A stretch of DNA of 17,680 nucleotides from Chitinophaga pinensis (GTDB taxonomy: Bacteria; Bacteroidota; Bacteroidia; UKL13-3). The stretch lies in NCBI GenBank assembly GCA_945875195.1, contig CAMCJW010000021.1, forward strand, positions 1-17,680, given 5' to 3'. The notes beneath the pieces are model-generated. The model had not been told where the DNA came from, did no database searches, and saw nothing but the letters and a program-made list of their open reading frames with translations. Shown one piece after another: positions 15,684-17,680 of the stretch. Positions within the stretch are counted from its first letter, which is position 1. Each line of letters opens with the position of its first letter. Made by a program: the position numbers and the translations under genes.

Positions 15684-17051
15684 ATGGCAAAAACACATTC
15701 AACTTTTTTTTGTAAAAATTGCGGCGCTTCTTCCGCCAAATGGGTTGGTAAATGTGCTGCTTGCGGCGAATGGAACACCTATGTTGAGGAAGTTGTTCAC
15801 AAAGAAAAAGAAGACTTTAAAAGTACTTGGAAAAAAGAAGGGATTGTTACTTCACGTAAGCCAATTTTAATCAACGAGGTACAAAATGGCGATGAATACC
15901 GTATTCCTATCCAAGACCAAGAATTATCGCGTGTTTTAGGCGGAGGCATTGTTCCTGGAAGTGTTGTTTTAATTGGTGGAGAACCAGGCATTGGTAAATC
16001 TACCTTGTTGTTGCAAGTTGCCTTACAATTTAAGGGTATGAAAGTGCTCTATATTAGTGGTGAGGAAAGTGAAACTCAAATTAAAATGCGTGCCGATCGC
16101 ATTCCTTTTGCCAATCCTGATTGTTTTTTGTTTACAGAAACGTCTACCCAACGAATTGGAAAAGCCTTCAAAGAATTGCAACCAGATTTGGTAGTGGTAG
16201 ATTCTATTCAAACCCTGCAATCGGATATTATTGACAGCACACCAGGCAGTATTTCTCAAATAAAGGAAACCGCTGGAGATATGATTAGGTTTGCCAAAGA
16301 AACAGGGACACCCGTATTTTTAATTGGGCACATCACCAAAGATGGCACCTTGGCAGGACCAAAATTACTAGAGCACATGGTTGATACGGTGCTTCAATTT
16401 GAAGGAGATAGACACCATGTTTACCGTATTTTGCGCAGTACCAAAAACAGGTTTGGATCAACCAATGAAATTGGCATTTATGAAATGCAAAGTGGCGGCT
16501 TGCGCGAGGTGAGTAACCCTTCAGAGATTTTAATTTCGCAGAGAGATGAAGCATTGAGTGGGGTTTCTATTGCAGCAACTTTAGAAGGCATGCGCCCATT
16601 GCTCATAGAAACACAAGCGCTTGTAAGTGCTGCTGTTTATGGCACTCCCCAAAGAAACTCAAATGGCTATGACGGCAAAAGATTAAACATGTTGCTGGCC
16701 ATTTTAGAAAAGAAGTGTGGTCTTCGCATGGGCATGCAAGATGTGTTTGTAAACATTGCTGGAGGTTTAAGAGTGGAAGACCCGGGTATTGATTTAAGTA
16801 TTGTGGCCTCCATTGTTTCGAGCTATGAAAATGTGCCAATAGACAATAAAATTTGTTTTGTGGGAGAGTTGGGATTAAGCGGAGAAATTAGGGCAGTAAG
16901 CAGAATAGAACAACGCATCTCCGAAGCCGAAAAATTAGGTTTCAAAACTGTTTACCTGTCGAAATTTAACAAACTGCCAAAAGCTAAAATTGGCTTAAAA
17001 ATAGTGGAAGTAGCCAAATTAGAAGAGATGCTGCAGTTTTTGTTTGGGTAG
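15684..17051 (+). CDS. radA: DNA repair protein RadA (Sms)
   Basis: A RecA-like ATPase that drives branch migration of recombination intermediates and aids repair and transformation. Numbered from the ATG at 15684 (455 residues): a four-Cys zinc finger (C10, C13, C24, C27; FFCKNCG...GKCAACGEWN), Walker A GGEPGIGKST (98-107), Walker B LVVVD (169-173), the RadA-specific KNRFG motif (254-258), and a C-terminal Lon-like domain (about 285-455), which in RadA has a structural rather than proteolytic role. A TTG two codons earlier (15678) is in frame, but the ATG gives the usual MAKT..STFFC beginning and is preferred. Nothing in the protein is degraded or missing. Confidence 0.96.
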   Translation: MAKTHSTFFCKNCGASSAKWVGKCAACGEWNTYVEEVVHKEKEDFKSTWKKEGIVTSRKPILINEVQNGDEYRIPIQDQELSRVLGGGIVPGSVVLIGGEPGIGKSTLLLQVALQFKGMKVLYISGEESETQIKMRADRIPFANPDCFLFTETSTQRIGKAFKELQPDLVVVDSIQTLQSDIIDSTPGSISQIKETAGDMIRFAKETGTPVFLIGHITKDGTLAGPKLLEHMVDTVLQFEGDRHHVYRILRSTKNRFGSTNEIGIYEMQSGGLREVSNPSEILISQRDEALSGVSIAATLEGMRPLLIETQALVSAAVYGTPQRNSNGYDGKRLNMLLAILEKKCGLRMGMQDVFVNIAGGLRVEDPGIDLSIVASIVSSYENVPIDNKICFVGELGLSGEIRAVSRIEQRISEAEKLGFKTVYLSKFNKLPKAKIGLKIVEVAKLEEMLQFLFG

Positions 17052-17129
17052 AGAAGAAGCTTGTTTTTTTAATAAACGAAATTAGGATTGTTTAGCTTTT
17101 AAATTCTTACCTTGCAACTATTAGTAATT

Positions 17130-17150
17130 TAGTTTTGGTTCGAACCAAAA
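17130..17150. promoter_or_regulatory. Perfect 18-base palindrome overlapping a possible -7 element, just before a start codon
   Basis: TTTTGGTTCGAACCAAAA (17133-17150) equals its own reverse complement and ends 1 base before the ATG at 17152. An exact TAnnTTTG match (TAGTTTTG, 17130-17137) overlaps its left half, with a TTG at 17112-17114 only 15 bases upstream, a short spacer. A second candidate promoter is TTG at 17088-17090 plus an imperfect TACCTTG at 17108-17114, 17 bases apart. The palindrome could be an operator for a dimeric repressor, or in RNA a 7-base-pair hairpin with a UCGA loop next to the start codon. Which one applies is inference. Confidence 0.45.
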
Positions 17151-17151
17151 A

Positions 17152-17680
17152 ATGAAAATAGCCAAGGAATATCAGAAGGAAGTTTTTTGCCTAGAAGGCG
17201 ACTGGAGCAGGAATTTAACCAAGCAAACCAGTATTGAGGCAGCTTTGTTGTTTTTAAAGCAAAATAGGAATATCAACTTTATTCATAGGCATTGTGGTAC
17301 GCGCGAAAATTTGGCCTATTATCTCAAGCAATGGCAACTAAAAAGATACCAGCGTTACTCTATTTTGTATCTGGCATTTCATGGAAAACCACAGCAAATT
17401 CTTATTGATAAAAAACCTGTAACCTTAGATGAATTAGCAGAAATGTTAGGTGATTCTTGTAAAAATAGAATCATTCATTTTGGTAGTTGCCAAACACTCA
17501 ATACAGATATTCGCCACATAAAACGTTTCTTACGCAAAACCAATGCCCTTTGTGTGTGTGGCTTTGGAAAGGAGATTAAGTTTGTAGAAAGTTCTGTTTT
17601 CGATATCTTATTAATCGACCTCTTTCAAGAATTTTTAGATGTAAGTAGGGTTGCTGCCAACTTAGAAGAGTCGTATGGAT
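17152..17680 (+). CDS. Small caspase/CHAT-like protein (3' end cut by window edge)
   Basis: An open frame runs from ATG 17152 to the right edge without a stop, giving 176 visible residues. It begins MKIAKEYQKEVFCLEGDW and has no signal peptide, so it is cytoplasmic. The core looks like a caspase-fold (clan CD) peptidase of CHAT type: a hydrophobic strand leading into His77-Gly78 (ILYLAFHGKP), then an amphipathic VTLDELAEMLG helix, then a second strand ending in Cys113 (IIHFGSCQTL). After that comes a strand with GFGKEIKFVESSVFDILLIDLFQEF, like the region after the Cys in CHAT domains. His77 and Cys113 are therefore the expected catalytic dyad. It may belong to a small Bacteroidota domain-of-unknown-function family (I think DUF6642, from memory and not checked). 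No partner domain (TPR, NACHT, gasdermin) is visible so far; it sits 100 bases after radA. The catalytic assignment is inference from motif order. Confidence 0.7.
   Translation, partial: MKIAKEYQKEVFCLEGDWSRNLTKQTSIEAALLFLKQNRNINFIHRHCGTRENLAYYLKQWQLKRYQRYSILYLAFHGKPQQILIDKKPVTLDELAEMLGDSCKNRIIHFGSCQTLNTDIRHIKRFLRKTNALCVCGFGKEIKFVESSVFDILLIDLFQEFLDVSRVAANLEESYG

Noticed and set aside
17137..17146. GGTTCGAACC read as the T-arm of a tRNA
   Set aside because: No acceptor, D-arm or anticodon arm can be placed around it; it is the centre of a longer palindrome directly before an ORF.

Overview
The window looks like chromosomal DNA of a low-GC member of the Bacteroidota. Three things point there. 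Two large surface or secreted proteins end in type IX secretion system (T9SS) sorting domains, one type B (CHU_C-like) and one type A. A promoter of the Bacteroidota form (TTG, then TAnnTTTG) is visible. Several families are typical of this phylum (SSP411/DUF255, bacterial GH3-like, PurS as a separate subunit). Genus cannot be set from the sequence alone. Coding density is very high: 14 protein genes, no rRNA, tRNA, insertion sequence or CRISPR array recognised, and no gene-free stretch longer than about 107 bases.

Layout, left to right. (1) The 3' end of a T9SS type B surface protein (+), convergent with an SSP411/DUF255 thioredoxin-fold protein (-). (2) A tRNA1(Val) A37 N6-methyltransferase (+), divergent from SSP411 and ending 2 bases from the next leftward transcription unit. 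(3) A tight leftward unit: GH3-like adenylating enzyme, then membrane-anchored lytic transglycosylase with LysM, then saccharopine dehydrogenase-family protein (6-base gap, then a 4-base ATGA overlap). (4) A second tight leftward unit: PssA (phosphatidylserine synthase), PurS and an exported M28 metallopeptidase, with 1-base gaps. (5) A rightward pair with a good promoter: a small exported protein of unknown function, then, 5 bases later, a 1268-residue multidomain subtilisin-like protease exported by T9SS. It is closed by a strong, apparently bidirectional terminator shared with a leftward long-chain polyprenyl diphosphate synthase. (6) radA (+), divergent from the polyprenyl synthase. (7) A gene cut by the right edge that encodes a small caspase/CHAT-like protein, preceded immediately by a perfect 18-base palindrome.

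Most of the window is housekeeping: tRNA modification, phospholipid, purine, isoprenoid, peptidoglycan turnover and recombination repair. The parts most worth a second look are the stand-alone caspase/CHAT-like gene with its palindrome (17133 onward), the small exported protein coupled to the T9SS subtilase, and the GH3-like/transglycosylase/saccharopine dehydrogenase operon. I do not see a complete, clearly new multi-gene system; the caspase-like gene is the best candidate for one that continues past the right edge.
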